Notes: generated from the letters alone by a model not told the origin. A stretch of 64,000 bases of DNA from Rhizobium mongolense USDA 1844 (GCF_000419765.1 NZ_ATTQ01000001.1:401303-465302), one strand, 5' to 3'. Positions 17,871 through 26,580 are shown, counted from the stretch's first letter. A program made the numbers and translations.

Positions 17871-18872
17871 TCATTGCGGTGGTCTATCGGCGAAATGAGC
17901 CATGGCAAATTCCGCCGCATTCTGGTTGGATCTCCTGGCGTCGTCGAGCCAGAACGGAAACAACGAGGCCCCGTGGAACAGGCCCGGCACGACGTCGAGC
18001 CGCACATCGACATTTGCAGCCTTCAGCTTTTCGAAAAGACGCTGAACATCCCCCCGCAAAGCCTCCTTGTCCCCGACCTGCAGCAGGATCGGAGGAAAAC
18101 CTGAATAATCGCTGTTTATCGGCGACACGGTTTGAAGCGAGGGGCTCCCCTTCCCCGCATATTCCTTCCCCACCTGTTGTAGCCATTCACGGCTGACGGA
18201 AACCTCGTCTTCGCCATGCGCCGGAACCCCCGCACCCTCAAAATCGGCAACCGGGCTGATAGCGATCACGGCAGCGGGCTTCTCGCCGTTCGTGGCGATC
18301 TGGCGAAGGGACATTTGAAGCGCCAAGGTTCCGCCGACGGAATCTCCGATCACCACAATATTTGCCGCCTCGTAGCCGGATTCAAGCAGCCAGCGAAACG
18401 CGGTGACGGCATCCTCGACCTGCCTCGGAAAGCGGTATTGAGGCAAAAGCCGATATTCGATCAACAGCACATCGGCAGACGAGGCCTTCGCGAACGACGC
18501 GGCGATGTTGCGATGACTACGCATGGAGCCGCCATAAAAGCCTCCACCGTGGAGATAGAGGATCGCCCGCCTGCCAAGCGGGTGGTGGAGGCGAGCGGGC
18601 CAGATCAACTCGCCGTCAACGCCATCGGCATCGACCTGGCGGATCTGCACCCGGGTTGGCTCAGGCGTGGCACTCATCGCCTCATCGAAGCGCAGCCTTC
18701 GATCGCGAAAATCGCTCTTGTCGTCCAGAAGACGCGCGATGATTTCCTTGGCGCGCGATCGCGGGTCCGACTTTGTCGTGTCTTCGGCACGGGCCATGTC
18801 GATCGGCGATGATACCAGAAGCAGGCATGCCATCGCCCTGCCAGCCAAACCGGTTTTTGATCGCAATGGCAT
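17871..18872 (-). CDS. Secreted alpha/beta hydrolase (HSL-like esterase)
   Basis: 333 aa. An N-terminal hydrophobic segment (residues 10-28, ending ARA) looks like a signal peptide. The oxyanion motif HGGGF is at 108-112 and the nucleophile elbow GDSVGG is at 176-181 with Ser178. An acidic residue around 268-270 and His300 (GLFHG) complete the triad. This pattern is the hormone-sensitive-lipase/arylacetamide deacetylase group (alpha/beta hydrolase fold 3). It probably hydrolyses short acyl or aryl esters in the periplasm. There is no operon partner. Confidence 0.85.
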   Translation of the reverse strand: MPLRSKTGLAGRAMACLLLVSSPIDMARAEDTTKSDPRSRAKEIIARLLDDKSDFRDRRLRFDEAMSATPEPTRVQIRQVDADGVDGELIWPARLHHPLGRRAILYLHGGGFYGGSMRSHRNIAASFAKASSADVLLIEYRLLPQYRFPRQVEDAVTAFRWLLESGYEAANIVVIGDSVGGTLALQMSLRQIATNGEKPAAVIAISPVADFEGAGVPAHGEDEVSVSREWLQQVGKEYAGKGSPSLQTVSPINSDYSGFPPILLQVGDKEALRGDVQRLFEKLKAANVDVRLDVVPGLFHGASLFPFWLDDARRSNQNAAEFAMAHFADRPPQ

Positions 18873-19428
18873 GAAACTCCTCTTGATCCTCGCCTCGCCT
18901 GAATATCAGTGGGGCCCGCCAAGACTGTAGCGGCAATTGCTATCGTGTAAAGAAAGGGAAGCAGTTGCCCGGAGTCTATTTGTCCTGGCCCGCCGCAAGC
19001 CGTCCTCAGACCACTGTCGCCATATCGGCGATCACCCTGAGGGGCGATCGGCACCGTCCGGCCGGACAGTGCCGCTTTATGTCCGGCCTTGCCGGGCAGG
19101 AGACGGGTGGTGTCCAGACAATGGGTCCGCTCGCGTTTCTGCAGCGCCTTCGAAAAGAAGGATATGTCCGGCTTCTGTAACGGGCCTTCCCGAGTCAATC
19201 CCTTTTGAGCTTAATCCCTCGCCGAGTGCTTGCTTCTGTCCGCAGTCGACGCTGGGCCGCTGCTCTATGGGGTCTGCTGAGGACCGGCTGACCAATCTAA
19301 GACGCGCAGTCACCTTAGTGCTGCTCCCGGACTGGCGGCCTAACCCATCCATCGTCCCGGCGAAGGGACCTTGCTCCGGGTGGCTGATGGTCGTGCCCGC
19401 CCGAAACCTGTTGTTGTCTCCTTCCGGC
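18873..19428. other. Intergenic stretch with no recognisable gene
   Basis: There are 556 bases between the esterase start and the IS tail. Several open frames exist on both strands but none has recognisable family motifs or a good ribosome binding site. Composition and the flanking broken genes suggest decayed or rearranged sequence. Confidence 0.5.
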
Positions 19429-19488
19429 TCAGGCAGTCATGACTGCTGCCTTGTGGGGGATGAAGTTGGTCTTGTCCTTGAGCATGTG
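19429..19488 (-). mobile_element. C-terminal tail of an insertion-sequence transposase (IS110-like)
   Basis: On the minus strand the last ~19 codons read HMLKDKTNFIPHKAAVMTA and a stop. They resemble the WHMLKDK..F..HKAAVM ends of IS110/IS116-type transposases in rhizobia. The similarity breaks off at about 19489, exactly where the fucosidase fragment begins. No inverted repeat or further transposase coding is visible. This is a short match made from memory, so the family is tentative. Confidence 0.4.
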
Positions 19489-19489
19489 T

Positions 19490-20252
19490 TTTCTCCTACC
19501 CGCAGTGGAAGCAGGGCGACCTCGTCGGCAAAGGGCAGAAGGACTGGGAGAGCGAATCGCTGGTGCGCCTGGTGCGCGAACTCGCGCCGGATACGATCAT
19601 CAACAACCGGCTCAATCTCGCCGACCTCGTGCCCGACATCGTAACGCCGGAGCAATATGTGCCTCGTGCCTGGCCGGAACGAGACGGCAAACGGATGACC
19701 TGGGAGGCGTGCCACACCTTCAGGGGCTCATGGGGTTATCACCGAGACGAGGATAGTTGGAAAAGCCCGGAGCAGCTGATCCAGCTCCTGATCGGCAGTG
19801 TGGCGATGGGCGGCAACTTGTTGATGAACGTCGGGCCGACGGCGCGCGGCACGCTTGACCATCGCGCTGAGGCTGCACTCAGCGCCTACGAAGAGTGGAT
19901 CGCGCTGCATGGGCACAGCATCTATGGCTGCACACAATCTGAATTCTTTGCGCCGCTCGACTGCAGGCTGACGCAGAATGGCAGCCGGCTCTACATCCAC
20001 CTCTTCAACTGGCCGTTCCGGCACCTGCATTTCGACGCGCTGGCGGGCAAGATCGAATATGCCCAGTTTCTGCATGATGGCAGCGAGGTAGCCTGGCTCA
20101 AGCCATCGGGAAATACGCTTTGGAAGAACAGCCAGTTCCCCGTCGGCGAAGATGCCGTCAGCTTCGTGTTGCCGGTACGCAGGCCGTCGGTCACGGTGCC
20201 GGTCATTGAAGTTTTCCTGAAGGCGAGAGGCTGTCGAGGTCGGGCCAAATGA
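19490..20252 (+). pseudogene. 5'-truncated alpha-L-fucosidase, GH29
   Basis: The frame from about 19491 reads FSYPQWKQGDLVGKGQKDW, then a long stretch that includes MGGNLLMNVGPTARG. This is the characteristic C-terminal half of the GH29 catalytic barrel followed by the small beta domain. The N-terminal ~250 residues, including the region of the nucleophile Asp, are missing. A stop codon lies in frame just upstream (19479-19481), and IS-like sequence abuts. An internal GTG (19563) could start a 229-residue product but it could not be catalytic. I interpret it as a gene cut by an insertion or deletion. Confidence 0.75.
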
Positions 20253-20329
20253 TCGAGTGGGGTCCATCGCGTCCCCCCGAGGCGTTATAAACCACCCGGG
20301 GGGAATTTCCTCCCCCGTCTCCGGTCGCT

Positions 20330-20710
20330 TCAGTTCCACGTGTGCAGGCACGTCTTCCAGGAACCGTCGCTTTGTTTTCGCAAGATCGTGACGATCGTGC
20401 CCTCGTAGCGGATCGCCTTCCCGTCTTCTCCCACACCAGACGCCCACCACTTGCCGCTGGAATAGGCGATGTCGCCCGCATTATGGGCATCAAGCAATTC
20501 TATGCCGTGGCCTTTGATCCCGGCCGAGATCATTCCGGCCCAGAAATCGGCGATTGCCGTGCGGCCTTTCACAATTGCATGTGTGTGCGGCAGCACGGTT
20601 CCGTCTTCGGTGTATAGAGCCGCTATCGAAGCTGAATCTCCGCTGTTGAAAGCTGCATTCCAGCGGTCGTTAGCGTCCTTGACTATTTCGCGGATATTCG
20701 ACTCCGGCAT
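20330..20710 (-). CDS. SnoaL-like/DUF4440 (SgcJ/EcaC family) protein
   Basis: 126 aa alpha+beta-barrel protein of the NTF2-like superfamily. The segment WNAAFNSGDSASIAALYTEDG is the typical start of SgcJ/EcaC-type proteins, whose functions range from oxidoreductase to ketosteroid isomerase-like or simply binding. ATG at 20710 lies five bases after AGGAGG; a GTG two codons earlier overlaps that site and is less likely. It follows the cyclase gene by 20 bases on the same strand and is probably co-transcribed. The substrate is unknown. Confidence 0.8.
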   Translation of the reverse strand: MPESNIREIVKDANDRWNAAFNSGDSASIAALYTEDGTVLPHTHAIVKGRTAIADFWAGMISAGIKGHGIELLDAHNAGDIAYSSGKWWASGVGEDGKAIRYEGTIVTILRKQSDGSWKTCLHTWN

Positions 20711-20730
20711 GGTCACCTCCTGGCTGTGGG

Positions 20731-23700
20731 CTAAGCTGCTCCTGCGGCGTGTCCGCTTAGCAATTGCGCGTTCTTAAGGTCTGGCAGTGCCGTACCCTCT
20801 GTGAAACTTTCACAAAGTTGGGCAAGCTGTTCACGCGCGGAAACTTCGTTGTCAATCCGCGCAAGGCTCATTGCCGCTCTCAGTTCCCAAAAGCGTGCGC
20901 CCTGTGCTCGGGCAGTGGCAAGCGCCTCGCCGAAGCGCTCCGAAGCCATCGTTTTCCGTTCGGGATCGATTTGCAACATGGCCTCTCCCTGAAGACGGAA
21001 AACCTCGGCCGCGAACCAACGCTCATTGGTACGTTCGATAACCTGCTGTGCTTCCACAAGCAGGGCGAGGGCCGCGCCCGGGTGTCCGGCTTTCATGGCG
21101 ATCTGGGCTTGAACCGCCGAGAAGTACGGCGACATGTACTTCGCCCCGGTGCGACACCACTCTTCAATGCCCCTCAACAAATCGGATCTGCCACGATCTG
21201 TTTCGCCCTCCTCGGCAATTGCCCAGGCATGCAGGATCATTGCTCCTGCCTGCCAAAAGCGAAATCCCGCCTCTTCTGATATTTCCAGGAGTTCACAGGC
21301 CCGACTTTTCACAGCCTCCCGATTGCCGAGTATCTGATGGACGACGCCCCCGAAAAACAAAGGCAGAGCGAGACTGTTGCGATGTCCTAAGCTTCTTGCT
21401 TCCCGCACCGCTTCATCATTGGCCGCGATCGCCTGATCAGGCAAACCAAGCGGCAATAGAGTGCGCGCCAGATAATCGAGACAGACGACGCGGGGGTCAA
21501 AGGCATAGACGAATGCTTCAGACCGATGCTCCTGCGGGTCATAAAGTGACAGCGCTTCCTTCAAATGGGCGCGAGCACGCAAAAATTCGCCTGCGGGAAG
21601 CGCGCTGACACCCGCCGCCCGATGGGCGAAGAAAGACAGGCCGCGGTCATTGTTCTGACCGGCCAGCTCCAGCAGTTTGTCGGCGGCGCGACGTGCTTCA
21701 GCAAGCTCGGCCGCGTAGAGATGGTAGAGGCAGAGGCCGTAGAGAACCGGGAACAGCTGGCGCACCTCATCCAGCTCTTCGCACAGCTCGTGTGCCCGCA
21801 GGTACGCCGCTCCTGTTTCCGGCGCGGCAAAGCCGTGCGCTGCCACTTGCGCGCTGCCGAGCGCTACCTGAATCGCTAGTTCTCGCCGCGATCGCTCCTG
21901 GGAGGGCGGGAGAGCCGCCAATCCGTTCAGGGCATTCCGGAACCGAACAAGCGCTTCCGATATCGAGGAGCGCGAAAGCGCACGCCTCCCGGCCAATTCG
22001 TTATATTCGACGGCCTTGTCTAAAAGAGAGGCCTGGTTGAAATGATGCGCAAGCAACTCAGGCTCAGCTTCCACCTTTTCGGGAAAGCGTTCCTCCATGA
22101 TGTGCGCAATTCGCGCGTGTAGCTGTTGGCGTCGGCTCAATAAAAGGCTCCCGTAAGCGGCATCTTGAACCAATGCGTGTTTGAAGGCGTAGGTGACATC
22201 GCCGCCTACACCACGGCGGAATACCAGGCCTGCAGCCACAAGCTGGTCAGTCGCCCTCTCCAGCTCGGGTTCTGCCAGCCCAGCGGCAGCAGCCAGCAAT
22301 TCGTGACTGAATTCCCGGCCGATCACTGCACCGATCTGGGCAACCTCTCTGACCGAGGCCAGCCGATCGAGCCTTGCCATCAAAGAGTCGTGCAGCGTTG
22401 CGGGTACCGCCAGCGAAGGCAGAGGGCCTGACAGTTTGTAGTCCTCGCCTGTGTCGCTAAGCATGCCCGATTCCAAGACGACCTTGGTCAATTCCTCGAT
22501 GAAGAGCGGCACGCCCTCTGTTTTTGAAAGAATTTGGTCGAGAACCGAGGGCGGAAGACGCTTTCCTGCTGTCATGACCATGATAATCGAGGCCGCCTGC
22601 GCTCGACTCAATCGGTTCAGCGTCAATAAAGTTGCGTGCGGAAGGCCATTCCACCGAACCAAGCCTTCCGGCCGGGATGTGGCGACCAGCATGATCGGAA
22701 GCTTTTGAATCCGATCCACAATCACATCGAAGAGCTCGGCCGATACGGGATCAAGATAATGCGCATCCTCAAGCAGCATGAGGATCGGCTTTGCTCCCGC
22801 AAGGGCGACCAGTTGGTCGACCAAGACCTCGAATGTGCGCGTTTTCAACTTTTGGGGCATCAGATCGGGTTTAGGATAACGGTCTCCCGTGGGGATCGAC
22901 AACAGGGTGGCAATCAGCGCCACTTCCTCCTGCGGATTGTTGGTCGCTGCAAGCACTCCTTCGAGAAACGCCAGCTGCCGTTCGGGCGGATCCGTCCGTG
23001 AAATGTTGGCAGCGCGCAGCAACTGGTCAATGACTGGGAAAAGCGCGCTCTGCGTATGATAAGGTGAGCAGAAATAACGCAAATATGTGACGTTCTCCTC
23101 CTTCAACCGTTCGCGAAGTTCCTGAAGGATGCGTGACTTTCCGATCCCTGCTTCGCCAAAGAGCTCGACGACCTGACCTTCCCCCGACGCCGCGAGATTC
23201 CATCGCTCGGTCAACAAAGCCAGGTCAAGATCTCGCCCCGCCAGCGGAGCAGTGCCTCCAGCGTGGAGAGCGTCGAAACGGCTTTCCGCCCGGCCCTCCC
23301 CGATCACTTGGTAGGAATTCGTGGGGGTATCGAAACCGTGCAGTTTCTGCGGACGGATACGCTTCACCTCGAAGAGCTTACCTGTCAGTCGGAATGTAAG
23401 TTCGGAAATCAGCACTGTGTTCGGTTCAGCCAGAGCTTGCAGTCTGGCCGCGAGGTTTGGTGTCTCGCCGACAACCGCATTCTCTTGAGCGGCGCCGGAA
23501 CCGACTAAGTCGCCGACGACCACCAGACCGGTCGCTATCCCAACACGAACGGAGAGTTGCTGGCCGCCCTTGGTCGACAAGCCCTTGACGGTATCTACAA
23601 CTGCAAGACCTGCCTTGACGGCTCGCTCGGCTTCGTCCTCATGGGTCTGGGGCCAGCCGAAATAACAAAGCACGCCATCGCCCATCAGCTTCGCCACGTA

Positions 23701-24111
23701 GCCGTCAAAGCGGACGACGTCGCCCGCCACGGCATTCTGGAACTCACGCAACAGCGCGCCCATTTCCTCAGGATCGAGATGGGTTGAAAAGCCAGTAGAA
23801 CCCACCAGGTCGACGAACATCACTGTCAGCTGGCGTCTTTCCGCCTCTCGGGGCCGTGCGGACACTGGTTGGGGGCGAGGAGAAACGGCGGTCAAATCCG
23901 CCTGACGACGCAGTCGCGGGGCCCTTTGGCCGTCGTCAAGTCCAGCTATTGCCTCGAGTATTTTCTTTCTGTGCGCAAGGGGGGTCACCCCGATCTCTTT
24001 AAGGTCGTCGGAGGTCAGCTTCGGCAGCATCTCCGCGTCAATCGCATTGATCTCGAAGGCCGAGGCATACTGCCCGCATCCCAAGCTCTCCAGCCAGGAA
24101 GAAATAACCAT
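20731..24111 (-). CDS. SAM-domain / class III nucleotide cyclase / AAA ATPase / TPR protein
   Basis: 1126 aa cytoplasmic multidomain protein. Residues 1-60 form a SAM domain. A class III cyclase domain (about 92-275) carries metal-binding Asp101 (FVDLVGST) and Asp145 (MGDGV), Lys141 at the purine-specifying position, and Asn219/Arg223 (NLAAR). An AAA/NTPase domain (from about 290) has Walker A GEAGIGKS at 319-326. From about residue 600 to the C-terminus there are TPR-like helices. It should make cAMP under control of the NTPase/TPR sensor module; many such proteins exist in rhizobia with unknown signals. The cyclase residues look intact. Confidence 0.9.
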   Translation of the reverse strand: MVISSWLESLGCGQYASAFEINAIDAEMLPKLTSDDLKEIGVTPLAHRKKILEAIAGLDDGQRAPRLRRQADLTAVSPRPQPVSARPREAERRQLTVMFVDLVGSTGFSTHLDPEEMGALLREFQNAVAGDVVRFDGYVAKLMGDGVLCYFGWPQTHEDEAERAVKAGLAVVDTVKGLSTKGGQQLSVRVGIATGLVVVGDLVGSGAAQENAVVGETPNLAARLQALAEPNTVLISELTFRLTGKLFEVKRIRPQKLHGFDTPTNSYQVIGEGRAESRFDALHAGGTAPLAGRDLDLALLTERWNLAASGEGQVVELFGEAGIGKSRILQELRERLKEENVTYLRYFCSPYHTQSALFPVIDQLLRAANISRTDPPERQLAFLEGVLAATNNPQEEVALIATLLSIPTGDRYPKPDLMPQKLKTRTFEVLVDQLVALAGAKPILMLLEDAHYLDPVSAELFDVIVDRIQKLPIMLVATSRPEGLVRWNGLPHATLLTLNRLSRAQAASIIMVMTAGKRLPPSVLDQILSKTEGVPLFIEELTKVVLESGMLSDTGEDYKLSGPLPSLAVPATLHDSLMARLDRLASVREVAQIGAVIGREFSHELLAAAAGLAEPELERATDQLVAAGLVFRRGVGGDVTYAFKHALVQDAAYGSLLLSRRQQLHARIAHIMEERFPEKVEAEPELLAHHFNQASLLDKAVEYNELAGRRALSRSSISEALVRFRNALNGLAALPPSQERSRRELAIQVALGSAQVAAHGFAAPETGAAYLRAHELCEELDEVRQLFPVLYGLCLYHLYAAELAEARRAADKLLELAGQNNDRGLSFFAHRAAGVSALPAGEFLRARAHLKEALSLYDPQEHRSEAFVYAFDPRVVCLDYLARTLLPLGLPDQAIAANDEAVREARSLGHRNSLALPLFFGGVVHQILGNREAVKSRACELLEISEEAGFRFWQAGAMILHAWAIAEEGETDRGRSDLLRGIEEWCRTGAKYMSPYFSAVQAQIAMKAGHPGAALALLVEAQQVIERTNERWFAAEVFRLQGEAMLQIDPERKTMASERFGEALATARAQGARFWELRAAMSLARIDNEVSAREQLAQLCESFTEGTALPDLKNAQLLSGHAAGAA

Positions 24112-24415
24112 GGGGTCCCCTCCCCAGGACGACCCTCAAGAAAACACTATACCGCATCCACCGGGAAAAAGCACTCGCCACACATTGTATACCGATGGTG
24201 CCGGAGGCGTACTTAAGCCCTGAATAGCCGAAGCTGCCGGGCGATGCCGGCCCCTTTCCAACTTGCGTCCGGGGCACGGATGCAGCCAGCCCCCGAGGAT
24301 GTGGGGCGCAAGAGCTCCAGCGGCTCATGGCGCAAGAATTTCCGTCTCATCACCGCGGTAGCTCGCGGTCAAATCGGCGTACGACCTTCCTTGCGACAAG
24401 CCTCCGGTTGCGCAA
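24112..24415. other. Cyclase upstream region, no gene recognised
   Basis: This is non-coding sequence between the start of the cyclase gene (minus strand) and the 3' end of the small RNA. It presumably includes the cyclase promoter. I see no convincing box pair or operator. Confidence 0.4.
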
Positions 24416-24534
24416 CGAAAAGCCCGGCGCGGGAGGAGGTGCGCCGGGCTTCGATAATGACTGGCAGCTTGGGAGGAGGAGTGCTGCCCGTCGGACCGAA
24501 GCGGCTCGGGAGGAGGGTGAATCGCTTCGGATCA
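24416..24534 (-). ncRNA. Three-hairpin small RNA with CCUCCUCCC loops (alpha-r14 / cuckoo RNA-like)
   Basis: On the minus strand three consecutive hairpins each expose CCTCCTCCC in the loop. The stems are 24496-24503/24523-24530 (8 bp), 24463-24468/24483-24488 (6 bp) and 24420-24430/24441-24451 (11 bp, perfect). The last is followed by TTTTCG and acts as a Rho-independent terminator. The loop motif is an anti-Shine-Dalgarno sequence. This architecture is that of the alphaproteobacterial alpha-r14/cuckoo small RNAs (CcsR-like), about 115-125 nt long. The upstream promoter-like boxes place the 5' end near 24534. Family assignment is from recalled architecture; the structure itself is read directly. 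Confidence 0.85.
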
Positions 24535-24539
24535 TCAAA

Positions 24540-24568
24540 AGGTAATGCTGCAACGCAGCAAATTCAAG
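24540..24568 (-). promoter_or_regulatory. Candidate sigma70 promoter of the small RNA
   Basis: On the minus strand CTTGAA (24563-24568) is separated by 17 bases from TTACCT (24540-24545). This fits alphaproteobacterial -35/-10 spacing and places the transcription start six to eight bases before the first hairpin. Confidence 0.5.
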
Positions 24569-24891
24569 CCCATATATCGATGTTTCCTACCTCGAACGTC
24601 AAAAGGCGAAAAGGTCGGGCGGACCCGGCCCTCCGACCATCGCTCTGGATCGGACTCGAGCCCGGATGCCGAACCGACCGCCGTCAACCTCTTGCGGATA
24701 AGCGTTTTCGGAAAGCCTCCGATTCGTGAAGCGAAGTTTGGCAACAGCTTAAAATGCCGCTTGCCGATGGTGACCCGTTCTCGATGTCCCTCCGGCGAGG
24801 GGCGGGGCTTCTATTGGCGGCGCGGCATGTGGTGTGCCACCACCGGCTCTGCAAAACTCGCCTTCGTTCGGCTGTCCGAAGCTCGGCCAAC
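24569..24891. other. Stretch without a recognisable gene
   Basis: These 323 bases between the small RNA promoter and the permease scrap contain open frames but no recognisable motif on either strand. The region is presumably decayed sequence. Confidence 0.4.
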
Positions 24892-25011
24892 TTCTCGACA
24901 GCCTTCGGCTTCGATTTCGGCGGTTATGGCGTGACCCTCATCGCAGTTGTCTTCATCTCGCTCGTCGCTGCGATCAATTTCCGCGGCGTCGGCGAGAGCG
25001 TCAAGCTCAAC
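24892..25011 (+). pseudogene. Short internal fragment of an APC-family amino acid permease
   Basis: About 40 codons in one frame read GGYGVTLIAVVFISLVAAIN then FRGVGESVKLN. This matches the transmembrane helix and following loop of amino acid/polyamine APC permeases. It has neither a start nor a continuation; immediately after AAGCTCAAC the sequence changes to the CGAAGTACGG repeat block. It is a scrap left by a rearrangement that joined plasmid-derived sequence here. Confidence 0.5.
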
Positions 25012-25025
25012 GGGCGTTTTCGGAT

Positions 25026-25156
25026 CGAAGTACGGTTTTGCCGGATGTACAGCGTTGACAGAACGAAGTGCGGTTTTTTGACAAATACCGCTGGCGAGTC
25101 GGGACCTGAAATTTTTGTCAAAGTCAGGCGGACCGAAGTACGGCGCTTTGACAAAA
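25026..25156. repeat. Three iteron-like direct repeats, CGAAGTRCGG...TTTGACAAA
   Basis: Copies are at 25026-25040 (CGAAGTACGGTTTTG, partial), 25064-25085 and 25134-25156. The two complete ones share CGAAGT[AG]CGG, then TTTGACAAA after a short T-rich or GCG spacer. An inverted TTTTTGTCAAAG lies at 25112-25123. They adjoin the plasmid replication-initiator remnant, so they may be former iterons. The copy number is low and the spacing irregular (38 and 70 bases). Confidence 0.5.
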
Positions 25157-25239
25157 TTAGGCGATCGCCGCGAGATCCATTTCGCCAGGGAGGCTCTGTG
25201 CGCTTCCGCATATGCAGGACCAGATCGTGGGCCGCGATC

Positions 25240-25730
25240 CTCAAGGTTGAGATCATAGTCAGGTAGCGGCGTGGTCTTGGCCGTCTCGACGATTTCCTCG
25301 ATGGTCTGGCGAAATTTCCGCATCGGCACCTTGGCACCGCTGCGTTTGTGCAGCTCTTTCAGGGAATAAAAGGCCGTCGTGTCCCCGGCAGCCTTGCGCG
25401 CAAGCCGGTAGATGAAACGAGCGAGCGGCCGTGACAGCAGGAAATAGTCCGGATTGAGCGTCAGGATGGTCGGCTTTCCATCGGGGCGCCCGAGCCCGGG
25501 ATCTCGGTCTCGACCTGGTCGACCCGATCCTGGTTGGTACGGCTGACCACCTTGTAGCGGCCGATCAGGGGGAAGGTTTCGGTCGCGCGCCGGTCCCGGC
25601 CCTCACGGCTACCCTTGAGGTTGGTGATGCGGATATTCGTCGCCGGCAGCCGCGCGAGGGCGCGTTCCAGATCCTCGTACTGGTTGCCGCCCAGTTCGAG
25701 CCGGCAGAACTTGAGGATTTCCGCTGGGGC
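25240..25730 (-). pseudogene. Frameshifted plasmid replication initiator protein A (RPA family) remnant
   Basis: In one minus-strand frame (about 25724 to 25490) the protein reads LKFCRLELGGNQYEDLERAL, then ARLPATNIR and ETFPLIGRYKVV. In another (about 25485 to 25240) it continues ILTLNPDYFLLSRPLARFIY, then RLARKAAGDTTAFYSLKEL. Joined, these form the core and winged-helix part of the RPA replication initiator family found on rhizobial plasmids. The frames meet near 25490, so there is a frameshift and perhaps a small deletion. The N-terminus is not recognisable. The protein cannot be functional as written. Confidence 0.65.
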
Positions 25731-25820
25731 GGAATGCTCGGCTTGAGGCCTTTGGCCTCGTCGATGCGGAAGCGCCGTGTGGCACCTCTCGGCGCGCCTT
25801 GGCAACGGACTTCGATTGAT

Positions 25821-25830
25821 ATACTAGTAT
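25821..25830. promoter_or_regulatory. ATACTAGTAT palindrome before gntR-uxuA
   Basis: A perfect 10-bp palindrome lies 12 bases before the GntR start, in a TTGATATACTAGTATGC context. FCD-type GntR regulators bind such short dyads, so this is a candidate autoregulatory site also controlling uxuA. Confidence 0.5.
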
Positions 25831-25842
25831 GCACACGAAGTC

Positions 25843-26580
25843 ATGTTCAGGCAGTCCATGCGGCAGGCGTCCAGTTCCGAAGCGATCGATTTTCCGGCTC
25901 TTTTGGAAAGACCGGCGAAGCTTCGCCGCGTAACGACGGCGGATGCGATCTTCGAGAGGCTTCATGCCGACATCGTTTCGCTGCGCATGCCGCCGGGAAT
26001 TGCGCTTCAGGAAAAGCGCATCGCCGAGGAATTCGGCGTCAGCCGCACACCGGTGCGTGAAGCGCTGCTTCGTCTTGCCGAAGGTGGACTCGTGGAGATT
26101 TATCCGCAGTCCGGCACCGTCGTTTCGCGAATCCCCGTTTCGGCAATCCCGGAAGCGGTTGTCGTTCGCAAAGCACTGGAAGGCACCACCATCGAGAGTG
26201 CTGCCAGGATGGCCAAGCCGCACCACATTGCCAGGCTCGATGCCATCATCTCCCGGCAGAAAGCGCTTGCCGCCCTCGGCGACGTGTCCAGCTTCCATGA
26301 AGAGGACGAGGCCTTTCACGAGGCGATAATACAGATCGCCGGCTATCCCGGTATCTGGACCATCTTGAAAACGGTCAAGGTGCAGATCGACCGAGCCCGA
26401 CGGCTGACGCTTCCAGCCCTGGGCCGCATGGACAATGTAGTTCCCGAACACTGTGCTATCCGCGATGCGATCGCAGCCCACGATGCGGAAGCCGCCCGCA
26501 ACGCCATGCTTCACCATCTGAGCGCCGTCATCCCCGATGTCGCGGAGCTTCGAACGCGTTATCCCGATTATTTCAGCTGA
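25843..26580 (+). CDS. GntR family regulator (FCD), UxuR-like
   Basis: 245 aa. The winged helix is at about residues 30-95 (IFERLHADIVSLRMPPGIAL, then KRIAEEFGVSRTPVREAL). The FCD domain follows (about 100-235), with metal-site histidines in FHEAII, EHCAIRDAI and LHHLS. It is 47 bp upstream of uxuA on the same strand, so it most likely controls hexuronate degradation, with an aldonate or uronate as effector. Confidence 0.9.
   Translation: MFRQSMRQASSSEAIDFPALLERPAKLRRVTTADAIFERLHADIVSLRMPPGIALQEKRIAEEFGVSRTPVREALLRLAEGGLVEIYPQSGTVVSRIPVSAIPEAVVVRKALEGTTIESAARMAKPHHIARLDAIISRQKALAALGDVSSFHEEDEAFHEAIIQIAGYPGIWTILKTVKVQIDRARRLTLPALGRMDNVVPEHCAIRDAIAAHDAEAARNAMLHHLSAVIPDVAELRTRYPDYFS

Noticed and set aside
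18937..19644. 235-codon plus-strand frame before the fucosidase remnant
   Set aside because: It crosses the IS-like tail and then reads the fucosidase fragment in the wrong frame. The product is arginine/serine-rich noise.
24244..24729. 161-codon plus-strand frame over the small RNA region
   Set aside because: It runs through three hairpins and a terminator of the RNA on the other strand, with no family features or ribosome binding site.
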